A stretch of 64,000 bases of DNA from Nodosilinea sp. PGN35 (GCF_029109325.1 NZ_JAQKQJ010000010.1:558001-622000); one strand, 5' to 3'. Shown: positions 49,441 through 59,127, numbered from the stretch's first letter. Numbers and translations are program-made. The notes: generated from the sequence alone by a model not told the origin.

Positions 49441-51171
49441 TCAAAACTTTCCTCGAATACTGTTTGCCTGGGACAGCAGCGCCTCGGCAAAGGACAACGA
49501 CTGCTGGTGGGACTCGCCCCCAGCTAATTGGGCCAGCTCTTCGCGGCGATCGCTCGGCGACAGCGGCAGCACCCGCACCACGGTGCGCTCAGCTTCGCCA
49601 GTTTTGGCCCCCTTGGCCACCGCCGCTTCGACCACCTGCTTACCCACGCGAAAGTGGGCATCGGCCAGGGCCGCCACCATGGGCTGGTGGGTGACGCAGA
49701 GCACCTGGTGCTGGCGACCGAGCTGGTAGAGCTTTTCGGCGATCGCCTGGGCCACCCGCCCCGACACGCCCACGTCGATTTCGTCAAACACCAGCGTGCC
49801 TACCGGGTCCACCTGGGAAAAGCAGGCCTTCAGCGCCAGCAAAAACCGGCTCATTTCCCCGCCCGAGGCGGTCTCGGCCAGGGGTTGCAGGGGCTCGCCG
49901 GGGTTGGGGCTAAACAAAAACCGAATGCCGTCGGCCCCGGTGGCGGTGGGGGCCATGGGCTTGAGTTCGACCTCAAACTGCACCCGCTCCATGGCCAGGG
50001 GTTTGAGTTCGTTGATCAGGCGCGTCTCTAGTTCCTGGGCCACGCCCTGGCGCAGGGCCGTGAGCTGGGCGCAGGCTTTTTCCAGCGCGGTCTGGGTTTT
50101 CTCGACCTCGGCCTCCAGGGCTTCGATCGATTGGCCTTCCCCCGACAGCTCGGCCAGGGCCTGGTTGACCTCATCGCGGTAGGCCACCAGCTCGGGCAGG
50201 GTGCGGCTAAAGCGGCGGCACAGGGCCTTGAGCTGGCGCATGCGCTCTTCCACTTCTTCGAGCCGCTGGGGGTCGGCCTCGACGCTGGCCCCGTAGGCGT
50301 TGATGGCGCGCCCGGCCTCTTCAATCTGGGTGAGGGCTTCGCTGACCATGGCCAAAATCGAGGTGATGGCCGGGTCGTAGCGCTCCATATCGATCAAGAT
50401 GCCCTCGGCTTTGCCCAGCAGGTCGGCGCAGGCGCTCTCCCCGGCGTCGCTCTCGTAGAGAATTTGGTAGGCGGCGTAGCTGTTTTGCTGGAGGTCAACG
50501 CTGTGGTTGAGGCGATCGTGCTCCTGGGCGAGCTTGTCGAGTTCGTCGGGGTCGTCGAGCTGGGCCTGCTCTAGATCTTGGCGGTGCATTTGCAGCAGCT
50601 CCAGCTGGTCGCGGCGCTGCTGGTCGGCCCTGCGGCGGGTGTCGAGCCGTTTTTTTGCCTGGGTGGCGGCTTCGTAGGCGGTGGCGACCCGCTGGCGCTG
50701 GGTGACGAGGGGGGCACCGCCAAAGCCGTCGAGCCACTCCCGCTGGCGATCGCCCGAGCCGAGCAGCACCGTTTGCCCCTGGGCGGTAATTTCGACCAGC
50801 TTTTGCCGCAGCCCCTCGAGCTGGGGCCGGGTGGCGGGGCTGCCGTTGAGGAAGGAGCGGCTGCGCAGGGTCTTGCCCAGGGTCAGCTCGCGGCGCAGCA
50901 CCAGGGCACCCTCGGCGGTGGGCAACTCCTGCTCGGCCAGCCAGGTGTGGATTTCTGGAGGTACGTCGAAGCTGGCTTCTACGAGGGCTTTTTGGCTGCC
51001 CGATCGCACCAGTCTTTGATTTGCCTTACCACCCAGGACCGCATCGATAGCGTCGAGAATGATCGATTTGCCCGCTCCGGTTTCGCCGGTCAGCACGTTG
51101 AGCCCCGCCTCTAGCCGCAGATCGAGCTGGTCGATCAGCGCAAAGTTCTCGATGTGCAGAGCGGTTAGCAT
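49441..51171 (-). CDS. recN: DNA repair protein RecN
   Basis: 576 residues. An SMC-like ATPase in double-strand-break repair. The start MLTALHIENFALIDQLDL is invariant. Walker A is GETGAGKSI, and the coiled-coil arms occupy about 150-380. The C-terminal ATPase has TASGGEMSRFLLALK (signature) and VFDEIDVGVSGRVA (Walker B). Length is normal. It ends at 49441 near a repeat-bearing intergenic region. Confidence 0.96.
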   Translation of the reverse strand: MLTALHIENFALIDQLDLRLEAGLNVLTGETGAGKSIILDAIDAVLGGKANQRLVRSGSQKALVEASFDVPPEIHTWLAEQELPTAEGALVLRRELTLGKTLRSRSFLNGSPATRPQLEGLRQKLVEITAQGQTVLLGSGDRQREWLDGFGGAPLVTQRQRVATAYEAATQAKKRLDTRRRADQQRRDQLELLQMHRQDLEQAQLDDPDELDKLAQEHDRLNHSVDLQQNSYAAYQILYESDAGESACADLLGKAEGILIDMERYDPAITSILAMVSEALTQIEEAGRAINAYGASVEADPQRLEEVEERMRQLKALCRRFSRTLPELVAYRDEVNQALAELSGEGQSIEALEAEVEKTQTALEKACAQLTALRQGVAQELETRLINELKPLAMERVQFEVELKPMAPTATGADGIRFLFSPNPGEPLQPLAETASGGEMSRFLLALKACFSQVDPVGTLVFDEIDVGVSGRVAQAIAEKLYQLGRQHQVLCVTHQPMVAALADAHFRVGKQVVEAAVAKGAKTGEAERTVVRVLPLSPSDRREELAQLAGGESHQQSLSFAEALLSQANSIRGKF

Positions 51172-51520
51172 GGGGGCAATAGTCTAGTACCCACGTATTT
51201 TAATTGGAACTACCGTCGATACGCCTCTGAATATGGGGAAGTAGGGTGGGTTGCGGCCTAGATTGAGGTATGTGTCCTATCGTAGGGGGCAGGCGTGTAG
51301 CAATGCACCCTGGAGAAGCAACGTTAGGAAGGTGTAGCTCGATATTGTGAGCGGTGCATTGCGGCCCCAAGGCAGAATCTGTAAGGCTTTGCGCGGATTT
51401 TGGGCCGGGAATGCACCCTACGCATGGAGCAGATTCAGCCTCAAAGCTACAAGAAATCCTGGGCGCTTAGGATGAGGTCTTGCCATAATGGCGGGCAAAA
51501 CCTCATGCGACTAAAACACT
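51172..51520. other. Intergenic stretch with GTAGGGTGCAT-type dispersed repeats
   Basis: 349 bp between recN and the NACHT-HEAT gene. Several copies or partial copies of the GGTGCATTGC and GCACCCTACG repeat are present (about 51290-51430), in inverted orientation to one another. No gene is seen. Confidence 0.6.
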
Positions 51521-54500
51521 ATGGTTGTTGAGCTTCTGACTCCGGTTGCTACCTGGGCGCTGGGTAAAGCCGCTGATACTATCTGGACGCTGGCGACGGA
51601 TCGAGCGCAGACGACGCTGCAAAAGACAGATATTGAGCAGGCAATTAAGGCCGGATTGGAAGCAGTGAGGGCTTGGGAACAGTCGCTAGAGGTTTCGGCT
51701 CGGCTGCTTAAGCGCTGTGATGACAAGCAGGAGCCTCAGTTTTTAGAACAGGTGTTTGCCAATGCTGGCGTGGCAGAGCAGCTTCAGCGTCCGCTGGTGG
51801 GCAAAGGTGAGCCAGATGTGGGCCTATTGCGGGCCTATGTTGAGCAGGTCGCCAAGGATGAGGGTATTGAGCTGACAATTGAAAGCTTGCCTCGGTGGTT
51901 GCAGATCTTTAGCGCTACCTATGTAGAAAAGACAGCGCTGTTTACAAAATACTGGGTGACCCGGCAGCGCTATTTAGAACAGCTCACCAACTGGCATGAC
52001 GACGTGAAGTTTCTCGGCATCTCCGTCGCTGGGCAGGAAGATACCAAGTCAGAGAAACTGCTGAAAATATTTGTTATGCCGGATGTGAAGCAGCGGCCTG
52101 ATTCTCGACAAAAAGAACTTGACGGAGAGTTTGCATTCAATGTTCGGGATTATTTGGGAGATTCTCGACAATCTGGTCTGATGGAAGAACAGCGCCGACT
52201 AACTTCCCTGCTCAAACAAGAGGGTAAAACCTTCTCAGCAAAAGCATTATTGCAGCAGAGCCAGTCGCAGCGGTTCGTGCTACTAGGGGCACCCGGATCT
52301 GGCAAAACCATACTAATGAGCTATTTCGCTATAGCCTTTGCCACCGAGGGCACGCCTATTACCTTGGGCCTAACAAGTGAATATTTGCCGATCTTGGTGC
52401 GCATCAGCCATTGGGATCAGTCTGCCCATACCAATCTGATGGACTACGTGCGTTGGTTCACCACGGATAAGCTCAACGTGAAGGGCTTACCGACAGGCTT
52501 CTTTGAGCACTGGCTAGAGGCAGGCAAGGCACTGATTTTGCTGGATGGTTTGGATGAAGTAGCCACAGAATCGCGGCGAGATGAGGTCGTCAACCAGATC
52601 GAATCCTTTTTACAACACGATGCCTATCGACACAACTCGGCCATTATCACCTCGCGCCCGGCGGGCTATAAGCAAGCCTACTTCCGCACGGAAGAGTTTC
52701 CTCACTACGACTTGCAGCCATTTGACCAAGCCAAAATCGATCAGTTTATTCAGAACTGGTACGACAATCGCTTTCGCGATCGCGAAGAATCGCAGCGGCG
52801 ACAGCGAACCCTAAAACAGGCTCTGTCGGAGCGTGATCGCATTCAGGTATTAGCGAAAAATCCGCTGCTACTGACGCTTATTGCTCTGATTCATCGCCAA
52901 AATGCGTACTTGCCCCGTAAACGCCATGAACTCTACAACCGGGCTGTGGAAACCCTTCTAACTAGCTGGGACGCCAACAAAAACCTGGACTATAAATGGC
53001 CGCTGGAATACCTCAAACACGATGCTGTGCGGCGGATGATGGAGCGTTTGGCCTACTGGATTCACCGCTACGGCAGCACGGGAGATGCCGAGGGCGGAAC
53101 GCTGATTGACCGCGAAGAGCTAATTCGTAAACTTAGCCACTTTATTGCAAAGAAGACAAAGATCGATCGCGAAGAGGCGACGGCAGAGGCCAAACGATTT
53201 TTGGATTACATTCGTAGTCGAACCGGGTTACTCAATGAACAAGGGCAAGATTGTTATGCCTTTGTTCACAAGACGTTTCAAGAATATCTTTGTGCTCAAG
53301 AAATTCAGGAACAGTCTGCCGATGAAGATTACAACTTTGATTTAATCTTGAGCCCTATTCGCGATCACCTGCACAATCCCCATTGGGAAGAAGTGTTGCT
53401 GCTAATGATTGCCCAACAGCGGGAAATACGAGTAGCCAAAATTCTTCAGCAAATTTTGGACCATCCCGCTCCCTATGAGCAGTGGCTGCACCGCAACCTC
53501 TTCTTTGCGGCAGCCTGTCTGTCCGAAAACGTAGAGCTTACAGATATCCCACTTATTGACCGCATTCTTGATCCCCTGATGGAGTTGGCGGTAGAATCGC
53601 CCCTAATTGCTTCGCGGCTACGACAAGAGGCCCATAAATGCTTGCGAAACCTAAGCGAGACATCCTTTCAAGACCTGACTTTGCAGCGTCTAGAAGAGGC
53701 GAAATACAGCAAAATTAACCCCGTACATATCCAACGGATTCGGTTTGCCCTAGGCCAGGTAACCTCAGCAACAAATAGTTTGGTTACTCTGCTCAGCGAT
53801 GCTGACAGCCGCGTCCGCGCTTTGGCCGTAATGGCCTTAGGCAACTTGGCTCAGGCTTCCCCCGAGGTGTTGTCATCGCTGATTCAATGCCTCAGCGATG
53901 ACAGCATCAACGTTCGCTATAGTGCCGTATCCGCCTTAGGCGACTTGGCTCAGGCCTCCCCCGACGTGCTGCAAGCGTTGATTCGGAGCCTCAGCGATGA
54001 CAGCAACATCATCCGCTCTAGTGCCACATCCGCCCTAGGTAAGCTGGCTCGGACTTCCCCCGATGTACTGCAGGCGCTGATTCAATGCCTCAGTGATGAC
54101 GACAGCAGCGTTCGCTATAGTGCCGCATCCGCCCTAGGTAAGCTGGCTCAGGTTTCCCCCAAGGCGCTGCAGGCGCTGATTCAATGCCTCAGCGATGACG
54201 ACAGCAGTGTCCGCTCCAGTGCCGCATCCGCCCTAGGTAAGCTGGCTCAGGTTTCCCCGGAGGTGCTGCAGGCGCTGATTCAATGCCTCAGCGATGACGA
54301 CAGCAGTGTCCGCTCTAGTGCCGCATCCGCCTTAGGCCAACTCACTCAGGCCTTCCCCGAGGTGTTGTCATCACTGATTCAATGCCTTAGCGATGACGAC
54401 AACAGCGTTCGTTATAGTGCCGCATCCGCCCTAGGTAAGCTGGCTCAGGCCTCTCCCGAGGTGCTGCAGGCGCTGATTCAATGCCTCAGCGATGACGACA

Positions 54501-55057
54501 GCAGTGTCCGCTCTAGTGCCGCATCCGCCCTAAGTAAGCTAGCTCAGGCGTCCCCTGAGGTGCTAAAGGTGCTAATGGAGGGCCTCAGCGATAACGACAG
54601 CAGCATCCGCTCTAGTGCCGCATCCGCCTTAGGCCAACTCACTCAGGCCTCCCCCGAGGTGGTGACAGCGTTGATTGACTGCCTTAGCGATGACGACAGC
54701 ATCGTCCGTTATGGTGCCGCATCCGCCTTAGGCAACCATGCTCAGGCCTCCCCCGAGGCGCTGCAGGCGCTGATTCAATGCCTCAGCAATGACGATAGCT
54801 TCGTTCGCGCTCTGGCTGCACTCGATTTAGGCAACTTGGCTCAGGATTCCTCCGAGGCGCTGCAGGCGCTGATGCAGTGCCTAAGCAATGACGACTACCT
54901 CGTCCGCTCTACTGCCGTATCCGTTTTAAGCCAAATGGGTAAGCAGACGGACACCATTGCATCACAGTTGGCTAACTGGATTGAACAAAACCAGCAGTCT
55001 GACTATGTCGGCCACGGCATTGATGCCCTATGGGCAATCATGACAGAGCAGTCGTAG
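51521..55057 (+). CDS. NACHT-HEAT STAND NTPase
   Basis: 1178 residues. The N-terminal helical domain (about 1-230) begins VVELLTPVATWALGKAAD and is of unknown activity. The NACHT domain has Walker A GAPGSGKT (256-263), Walker B ILLDGLDEV (339-347), IITSRPAGYKQ and FVHKTFQEYLCAQEI. A helical segment (about 600-770) leads to eleven 33-residue HEAT-like (PBS-lyase type) repeats (780-1142). Bacterial NACHT/STAND proteins with superstructure-forming repeats are typically ligand sensors in defence. It is tail-to-tail with a Uma2 gene 65 bp away. Confidence 0.92.
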   Translation: MVVELLTPVATWALGKAADTIWTLATDRAQTTLQKTDIEQAIKAGLEAVRAWEQSLEVSARLLKRCDDKQEPQFLEQVFANAGVAEQLQRPLVGKGEPDVGLLRAYVEQVAKDEGIELTIESLPRWLQIFSATYVEKTALFTKYWVTRQRYLEQLTNWHDDVKFLGISVAGQEDTKSEKLLKIFVMPDVKQRPDSRQKELDGEFAFNVRDYLGDSRQSGLMEEQRRLTSLLKQEGKTFSAKALLQQSQSQRFVLLGAPGSGKTILMSYFAIAFATEGTPITLGLTSEYLPILVRISHWDQSAHTNLMDYVRWFTTDKLNVKGLPTGFFEHWLEAGKALILLDGLDEVATESRRDEVVNQIESFLQHDAYRHNSAIITSRPAGYKQAYFRTEEFPHYDLQPFDQAKIDQFIQNWYDNRFRDREESQRRQRTLKQALSERDRIQVLAKNPLLLTLIALIHRQNAYLPRKRHELYNRAVETLLTSWDANKNLDYKWPLEYLKHDAVRRMMERLAYWIHRYGSTGDAEGGTLIDREELIRKLSHFIAKKTKIDREEATAEAKRFLDYIRSRTGLLNEQGQDCYAFVHKTFQEYLCAQEIQEQSADEDYNFDLILSPIRDHLHNPHWEEVLLLMIAQQREIRVAKILQQILDHPAPYEQWLHRNLFFAAACLSENVELTDIPLIDRILDPLMELAVESPLIASRLRQEAHKCLRNLSETSFQDLTLQRLEEAKYSKINPVHIQRIRFALGQVTSATNSLVTLLSDADSRVRALAVMALGNLAQASPEVLSSLIQCLSDDSINVRYSAVSALGDLAQASPDVLQALIRSLSDDSNIIRSSATSALGKLARTSPDVLQALIQCLSDDDSSVRYSAASALGKLAQVSPKALQALIQCLSDDDSSVRSSAASALGKLAQVSPEVLQALIQCLSDDDSSVRSSAASALGQLTQAFPEVLSSLIQCLSDDDNSVRYSAASALGKLAQASPEVLQALIQCLSDDDSSVRSSAASALSKLAQASPEVLKVLMEGLSDNDSSIRSSAASALGQLTQASPEVVTALIDCLSDDDSIVRYGAASALGNHAQASPEALQALIQCLSNDDSFVRALAALDLGNLAQDSSEALQALMQCLSNDDYLVRSTAVSVLSQMGKQTDTIASQLANWIEQNQQSDYVGHGIDALWAIMTEQS
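53858..54946 (+). repeat. Eleven tandem 99-bp units encoding HEAT repeats
   Basis: Each unit encodes SPEVLQALIQCLSDDDSSVR then SSAASALGKLAQA. Central units 3-7 differ from one another at only a few nucleotides; outer units are more divergent. Confidence 0.95.
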
Positions 55058-55122
55058 GGCGATCGCACATTCACCAAATATGCCGTGAGTTAAGCGATCG
55101 CTCTACCTGTGCCAAAAGCGCG

Positions 55123-55722
55123 CTACGAGTCGAACTCAATATTGTCGTAGAGATCGGCGATCGTTACCTGGCAGTTAAGCGAATTGAACGTGAGCGTGAC
55201 ATCCGGTGACGCATACTCAGAGAGAAGCCACTGATTCGGCGACGTTTTAACGTGGTGCTCTACATAAACGCTGTACTGGTCAATCAACAGGTATTCCTGA
55301 AACGTGGGAATAGTGCGATAGGCCAGAAACTTATCTCCCCGTTCGCGTAGCGTTTCCGAAGGAAAATCGTAGCTTTTGGTTGAGTTTGACAACACCTCAG
55401 CAATAAAACAAGGGTTCGTCACCGTATCGGTACGCCCTGTTTGCAACACCAGAGGCTGAGGTACCACCATTACATCTGGGTAGGTGTAGACACTACAGGC
55501 CGGAATCCATAGCCGCTGGTCCAATATGAATGTGCGATAAGGCCTACCCCGCAGCGCTGCTTTTAAGGCAACCAGCAAATTTCCAGCAATATTGTTGTGG
55601 TCGGGTGTCCCCCCGGTCATCAATCTGACTTCTCCATCCCAAAATTCGTGACGATCCTCCGCGTTGACCTCCAACTCTAGATGTTCGTCTTTGGTGTAGG
55701 TGCGTTCAGCCGCTTGAATCAT
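55123..55722 (-). CDS. Uma2-family putative PD-(D/E)XK endonuclease (DUF820)
   Basis: 199 residues from the ATG at 55722; the frame is open to 55803. Signature HEFWDGEVRLMTGGTPDHNN; core TYPDVMVVPQ (Asp), PCFIAEVLSNST (Glu), GDKFLAYRTIPTFQEYLLID. Residues about 120-128 (FPSETLRE) are encoded by a palindromic repeat (55341-55364) that appears inserted in frame just before GDKF, where related proteins have only a short turn. It is convergent with the NACHT-HEAT gene. Confidence 0.9.
   Translation of the reverse strand: MIQAAERTYTKDEHLELEVNAEDRHEFWDGEVRLMTGGTPDHNNIAGNLLVALKAALRGRPYRTFILDQRLWIPACSVYTYPDVMVVPQPLVLQTGRTDTVTNPCFIAEVLSNSTKSYDFPSETLRERGDKFLAYRTIPTFQEYLLIDQYSVYVEHHVKTSPNQWLLSEYASPDVTLTFNSLNCQVTIADLYDNIEFDS
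55341..55364. repeat. In-frame TTCGCG-type repeat inside the Uma2 gene
   Basis: GTTCGCGTAGCGTTTCCGAA is a form of the dispersed cyanobacterial repeat TTCGCGAAGCGTCTCCGAAG. It is translated as PSETLRE on the minus strand. Confidence 0.65.
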
Positions 55723-56017
55723 GGGAACTACGGAGTTTAGCCTGCCTTGAGCATACCGAATACCCAGACGAGGCGTGGCCACAGCGCGATCGCCCCAGTG
55801 CAAGGTGGGCAGTGCCCGCCCTACAGTGGTTTACGGGTTTCTTGGCCGTTGTTCCCCAGCAGCCCAAAGCCCTCTCGCTGGCAGATTCAGTTTTCTCTGG
55901 GCAGGCAAGGCGCGGTAAAAGCCTGCGAGCTATCTCCGCAGACAGAGGCCGATCGGGGGAAGTAGGGAGGTCACTACCGGGGATATGTGAATCGAACCGT
56001 TACAATAGTTTACGGGA
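55723..56017. other. Divergent intergenic region between Uma2 and ABC1 kinase genes
   Basis: 295 bp. It holds a GGGCAGTGCCCGCCCTAC dispersed-repeat segment (about 55808-55825). TACAAT at about 56001 could be a -10 element for the ABC1 kinase gene, but no matching -35 was found. Confidence 0.4.
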
Positions 56018-58141
56018 ATGGTTGAGGCGATCGCCTCAGCCGCCTCGGCTACCGATCCTATCTCTGAGCGCGCTATGGCTTTAAATACCACCCAGAATTC
56101 GGCTCAGCACTTCAGTGGCTCCGTCGATATTATCGACGCCGAAGCCATCACGGTAACGGGAGAGGTGATGGCTGAACCCACCGAGGCAACGCTACCCGAG
56201 CCTGCCCTGGCCGTTCCCCAGCCGCGCACCCTGGCCACCAAAACCCAGGATCCCTTCGAGTCGTTTGGCTATGACCCAGAGGCGATCGCCGCCCACTACC
56301 GCCGCCGTCCCTTTCAGGTGTGGGCCAGGTTTGTGGGCATCTTTCTGCCTATGGCGAGTTTCTTTGCCCAAATCTGGCTCGATCGCCGCGCCAGTCGCAG
56401 TGCTCAAACCGAGGCCAAGCGAGCCGTTCAGCTGCGCAACCTGCTGACCCGCCTGGGCCCGGCCTATATCAAAATCGGTCAGGCCCTCTCCACCCGGCCC
56501 GACCTGGTGCCGCCGATTTTTCTCGAAGAACTGACCACCCTGCAAGACCAGATTCCGCCCTTCCCCAACGCGATCGCCTACCGCTTCATCGAAGAAGAGT
56601 TGGGTGCCCCCCCCAGCCAGATCTACGCCGAGATCTCAGCCGACCCCATTGCCGCCGCCTCCCTGGGGCAGGTCTACAAGGGCAAACTGCACAGCGGCGA
56701 GGATGTCGCCATCAAGGTGCAGCGCCCCGGCCTGGCCCAGCGCATTGCCCTCGACCTCTACATCATTCGCGGGCTGGCCCGCTTCGCCACCAACCGCATC
56801 AGCCAGATTCGCAGCGACCTGGTTGCCATCATGGACGAGTTTGGCGAGCGCATCTTTGAGGAGATGGACTACACCCACGAGGGCGAAAACGCCCAGCGGT
56901 TTGCCAACCTCTACGGCCATATTTCCGATATCTACGTGCCCCACATCTACCCCCAGTACACCGCCCGCCGGGTGCTGACCATGGAGTGGATTGAGGGCAC
57001 CAAGCTGACCAACATCGACAAGCTCAACAGCCTGGGCATTGACGCCACTCATTTAATTGATGTGGGGGTGCAGTGCTCGCTGCGGCAGCTGCTGGAGCAC
57101 GGCTTCTTTCACGCCGATCCCCACCCCGGCAACCTGCTGGCCATGGCCGACGGCAAGCTCGCCTACCTCGACTTTGGCATGATGAGCGAGGTCAAGCCCT
57201 ACCAGCGCTACGGCCTGATTGAGGCGGTGGTGCACATGGTCAACCGCGACTTTGAGGGGCTGGCGGGCGACTACGTGAAGCTGGAGTTTCTCACCCCCGA
57301 CACCGATCTGACGCCGATTATTCCGGCTTTGGCCAACGTGTTTAGCAACGCCCTGGGGGCCAGCGTCGCCGAGCTGAACTTCAAGAGCATTACCGACGAA
57401 TTTTCGGCGCTGATGTATGAATACCCCTTTCGGGTGCCCGCCTACTACGCGCTGATCATTCGCTCCCTGGTGACCCTGGAGGGCATCGCCATCAACGTTG
57501 ACCCCGAGTTTAAGGTGCTGAGCAAGGCCTACCCCTACGTGGCCAAGCGGCTGCTCACCGACCCGTCGCCGGAGCTGCGGGCCTCCCTGCAAGACCTGCT
57601 GTTTAAAGACGGCAGCTTTCGCTGGAACCGGTTGGAAAACCTGCTGCGCAACGCCCGCAGCAGCGATGACTACGATATGGATCGGCTGATCGACCAGACC
57701 CTGGAGTTCTTGTTCTCAGACCGGGGCTCGTTTTTGCGCGATCGCATCGTCAGCGAACTGGTCAACGGCCTCGACAGCTTTGGCCAGACCACCGTGCAAA
57801 ACCTCACCACCGCCGTGCAGCGCCGTCTGGGCCTGAAGAGCGATCTGCCGCCGGCGGCCAAGGCTGCCGCCAGCGACCTCGACCACCTGCGCCGCATCCT
57901 CGATATTTTGAAAGATACCCCCGGCTTTGACGCCGCCCAGGTGGCCACCCGGATTCCGACGCTGCTGTTTAAGCCCGAGACCCAGGCCATGGGGCAGCAG
58001 GTGGTGACGGGGCTGGCCCAGCGCGCCCTGGCCCGTCTCGTTCGCAACCTGCTGCTGGAGGGGGAGCCTGTGGCCAACGGTCGTAGCCCCCAGCTCCCCC
58101 CCAGGCAAAGTCGTGACGGCTCGGTGGGCATACTGGTCTAA
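56018..58141 (+). CDS. ABC1/AarF/UbiB-family atypical kinase
   Basis: 707 residues. The N-terminal about 80 residues are variable and one hydrophobic segment lies near 105-120. The UbiB-like kinase domain follows, with the family KxGQ motif in AYIKIGQALSTRPDLVP and the Ala-rich loop AAASLGQVYKG replacing the P-loop. Lys is in VAIKVQRPG, the catalytic motif is FHADPHPGNLL, and the metal motif LDFGMM. Cyanobacterial and plastid members regulate prenyl-lipid (quinone, tocopherol) metabolism. The C-terminal 200 residues are an extension typical of the cyanobacterial group. The GT2 gene starts 20 bp downstream. Confidence 0.93.
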   Translation: MVEAIASAASATDPISERAMALNTTQNSAQHFSGSVDIIDAEAITVTGEVMAEPTEATLPEPALAVPQPRTLATKTQDPFESFGYDPEAIAAHYRRRPFQVWARFVGIFLPMASFFAQIWLDRRASRSAQTEAKRAVQLRNLLTRLGPAYIKIGQALSTRPDLVPPIFLEELTTLQDQIPPFPNAIAYRFIEEELGAPPSQIYAEISADPIAAASLGQVYKGKLHSGEDVAIKVQRPGLAQRIALDLYIIRGLARFATNRISQIRSDLVAIMDEFGERIFEEMDYTHEGENAQRFANLYGHISDIYVPHIYPQYTARRVLTMEWIEGTKLTNIDKLNSLGIDATHLIDVGVQCSLRQLLEHGFFHADPHPGNLLAMADGKLAYLDFGMMSEVKPYQRYGLIEAVVHMVNRDFEGLAGDYVKLEFLTPDTDLTPIIPALANVFSNALGASVAELNFKSITDEFSALMYEYPFRVPAYYALIIRSLVTLEGIAINVDPEFKVLSKAYPYVAKRLLTDPSPELRASLQDLLFKDGSFRWNRLENLLRNARSSDDYDMDRLIDQTLEFLFSDRGSFLRDRIVSELVNGLDSFGQTTVQNLTTAVQRRLGLKSDLPPAAKAAASDLDHLRRILDILKDTPGFDAAQVATRIPTLLFKPETQAMGQQVVTGLAQRALARLVRNLLLEGEPVANGRSPQLPPRQSRDGSVGILV

Positions 58142-58161
58142 GCCCTACACCCCCGGTTGCT

Positions 58162-59127
58162 ATGGATTGGCCCACCATCGCTGTGATCATCCCCACCTAC
58201 CAGCGGGAGGCCGTGCTGTGCGACACCCTGCGCAGCGTGCTGGATCAGGACTACCCGGCCTACAAGGTGGTGGTGATAGACCAGACCCCAACCCACCAGC
58301 CAGAGACTCAGCAACAGCTTCAGAGCTGGCAGGATGCGGGGGACATCACCTGGTACTCGGTGCCCTGGGCCAGCCTACCGGCGGCGCGGAATCTGGGCAT
58401 TGAGCGATCGCACTCCGATATCGTGCTCTTCATTGACGACGATGTGGTGCTGCCCCCCGGCTACCTCTACGCCCACGCCCGCACCTTTTTAGAGCGGCCC
58501 GAGGTAGGGGCCGTGGCGGGGCGGGTGTTTGACCGCATGAAGCTGGCCGAGCAGGCAGATCTGGAAATCGACTACCTGCCTCCCCAGGCCATGGATCCAG
58601 GCATTGCCTGGTATCACATTGACCTGGTGCACACCACCCAGCCCCAGCGGGTGCTGACGGCGCGGGGGTGCAATATGTCCTTTCGGCGGGAGCTGTTCGA
58701 CAAGCACGGCCTGCGGTTTGACGAGCGCTTCTACGGCAGCGCCGTGCGGGAGGAGTCTGACTTTTGCCTGCACATTCGCGCCACGGGCTACATCATCTGG
58801 TACAGCCCGGAAGCCCACCTGGTGCATTTGGGAGAAGAGACGGGCGGCTGCCACGACATTGCGACGCGATCGCTCAACTACCAGATGAACTTCTACCACA
58901 ACCACTTTCTGCTGGCCCTCAAAAACCTCACCCTGGGGGAAAACCTGCGCCTCTACGGTCGTCTGTTTGACTGCCACGTGCTGGGGCACCCTCCCTGCAA
59001 TAAGAGCGGCCATCCGCTGAAAATTTTGAGTCGAGGGCTGTTTTTTGGCCTGGGCTGGCTCTATACGGTTTACACACTGACCACTACCCTGGGCAAGCAG
59101 GGGCGACTTTATGCCGATATTGAGTAG
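58162..59127 (+). CDS. Family 2 glycosyltransferase
   Basis: 321 residues. GT-A fold: IAVIIPTYQREAVLCDTLRS at the start, nucleotide-sugar acidic motif VLFIDDDVVLP (about 90-100) and acceptor-side acidic residues in REESDFCLHIR. A C-terminal hydrophobic stretch (about 293-310) may anchor it to the membrane. The sugar is unknown. It is likely co-transcribed with the ABC1 kinase. Its stop codon lies in the left stem of the 59124-59170 hairpin. Confidence 0.92.
   Translation: MDWPTIAVIIPTYQREAVLCDTLRSVLDQDYPAYKVVVIDQTPTHQPETQQQLQSWQDAGDITWYSVPWASLPAARNLGIERSHSDIVLFIDDDVVLPPGYLYAHARTFLERPEVGAVAGRVFDRMKLAEQADLEIDYLPPQAMDPGIAWYHIDLVHTTQPQRVLTARGCNMSFRRELFDKHGLRFDERFYGSAVREESDFCLHIRATGYIIWYSPEAHLVHLGEETGGCHDIATRSLNYQMNFYHNHFLLALKNLTLGENLRLYGRLFDCHVLGHPPCNKSGHPLKILSRGLFFGLGWLYTVYTLTTTLGKQGRLYADIE

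Noticed and set aside
53858..54946. Regularly repeated DNA that could suggest a CRISPR array
   Set aside because: Units are contiguous, 99 bp, in frame and encode HEAT repeats; there are no spacers and no cas genes. The same reasoning applies to the LRR array at 34925-35716.
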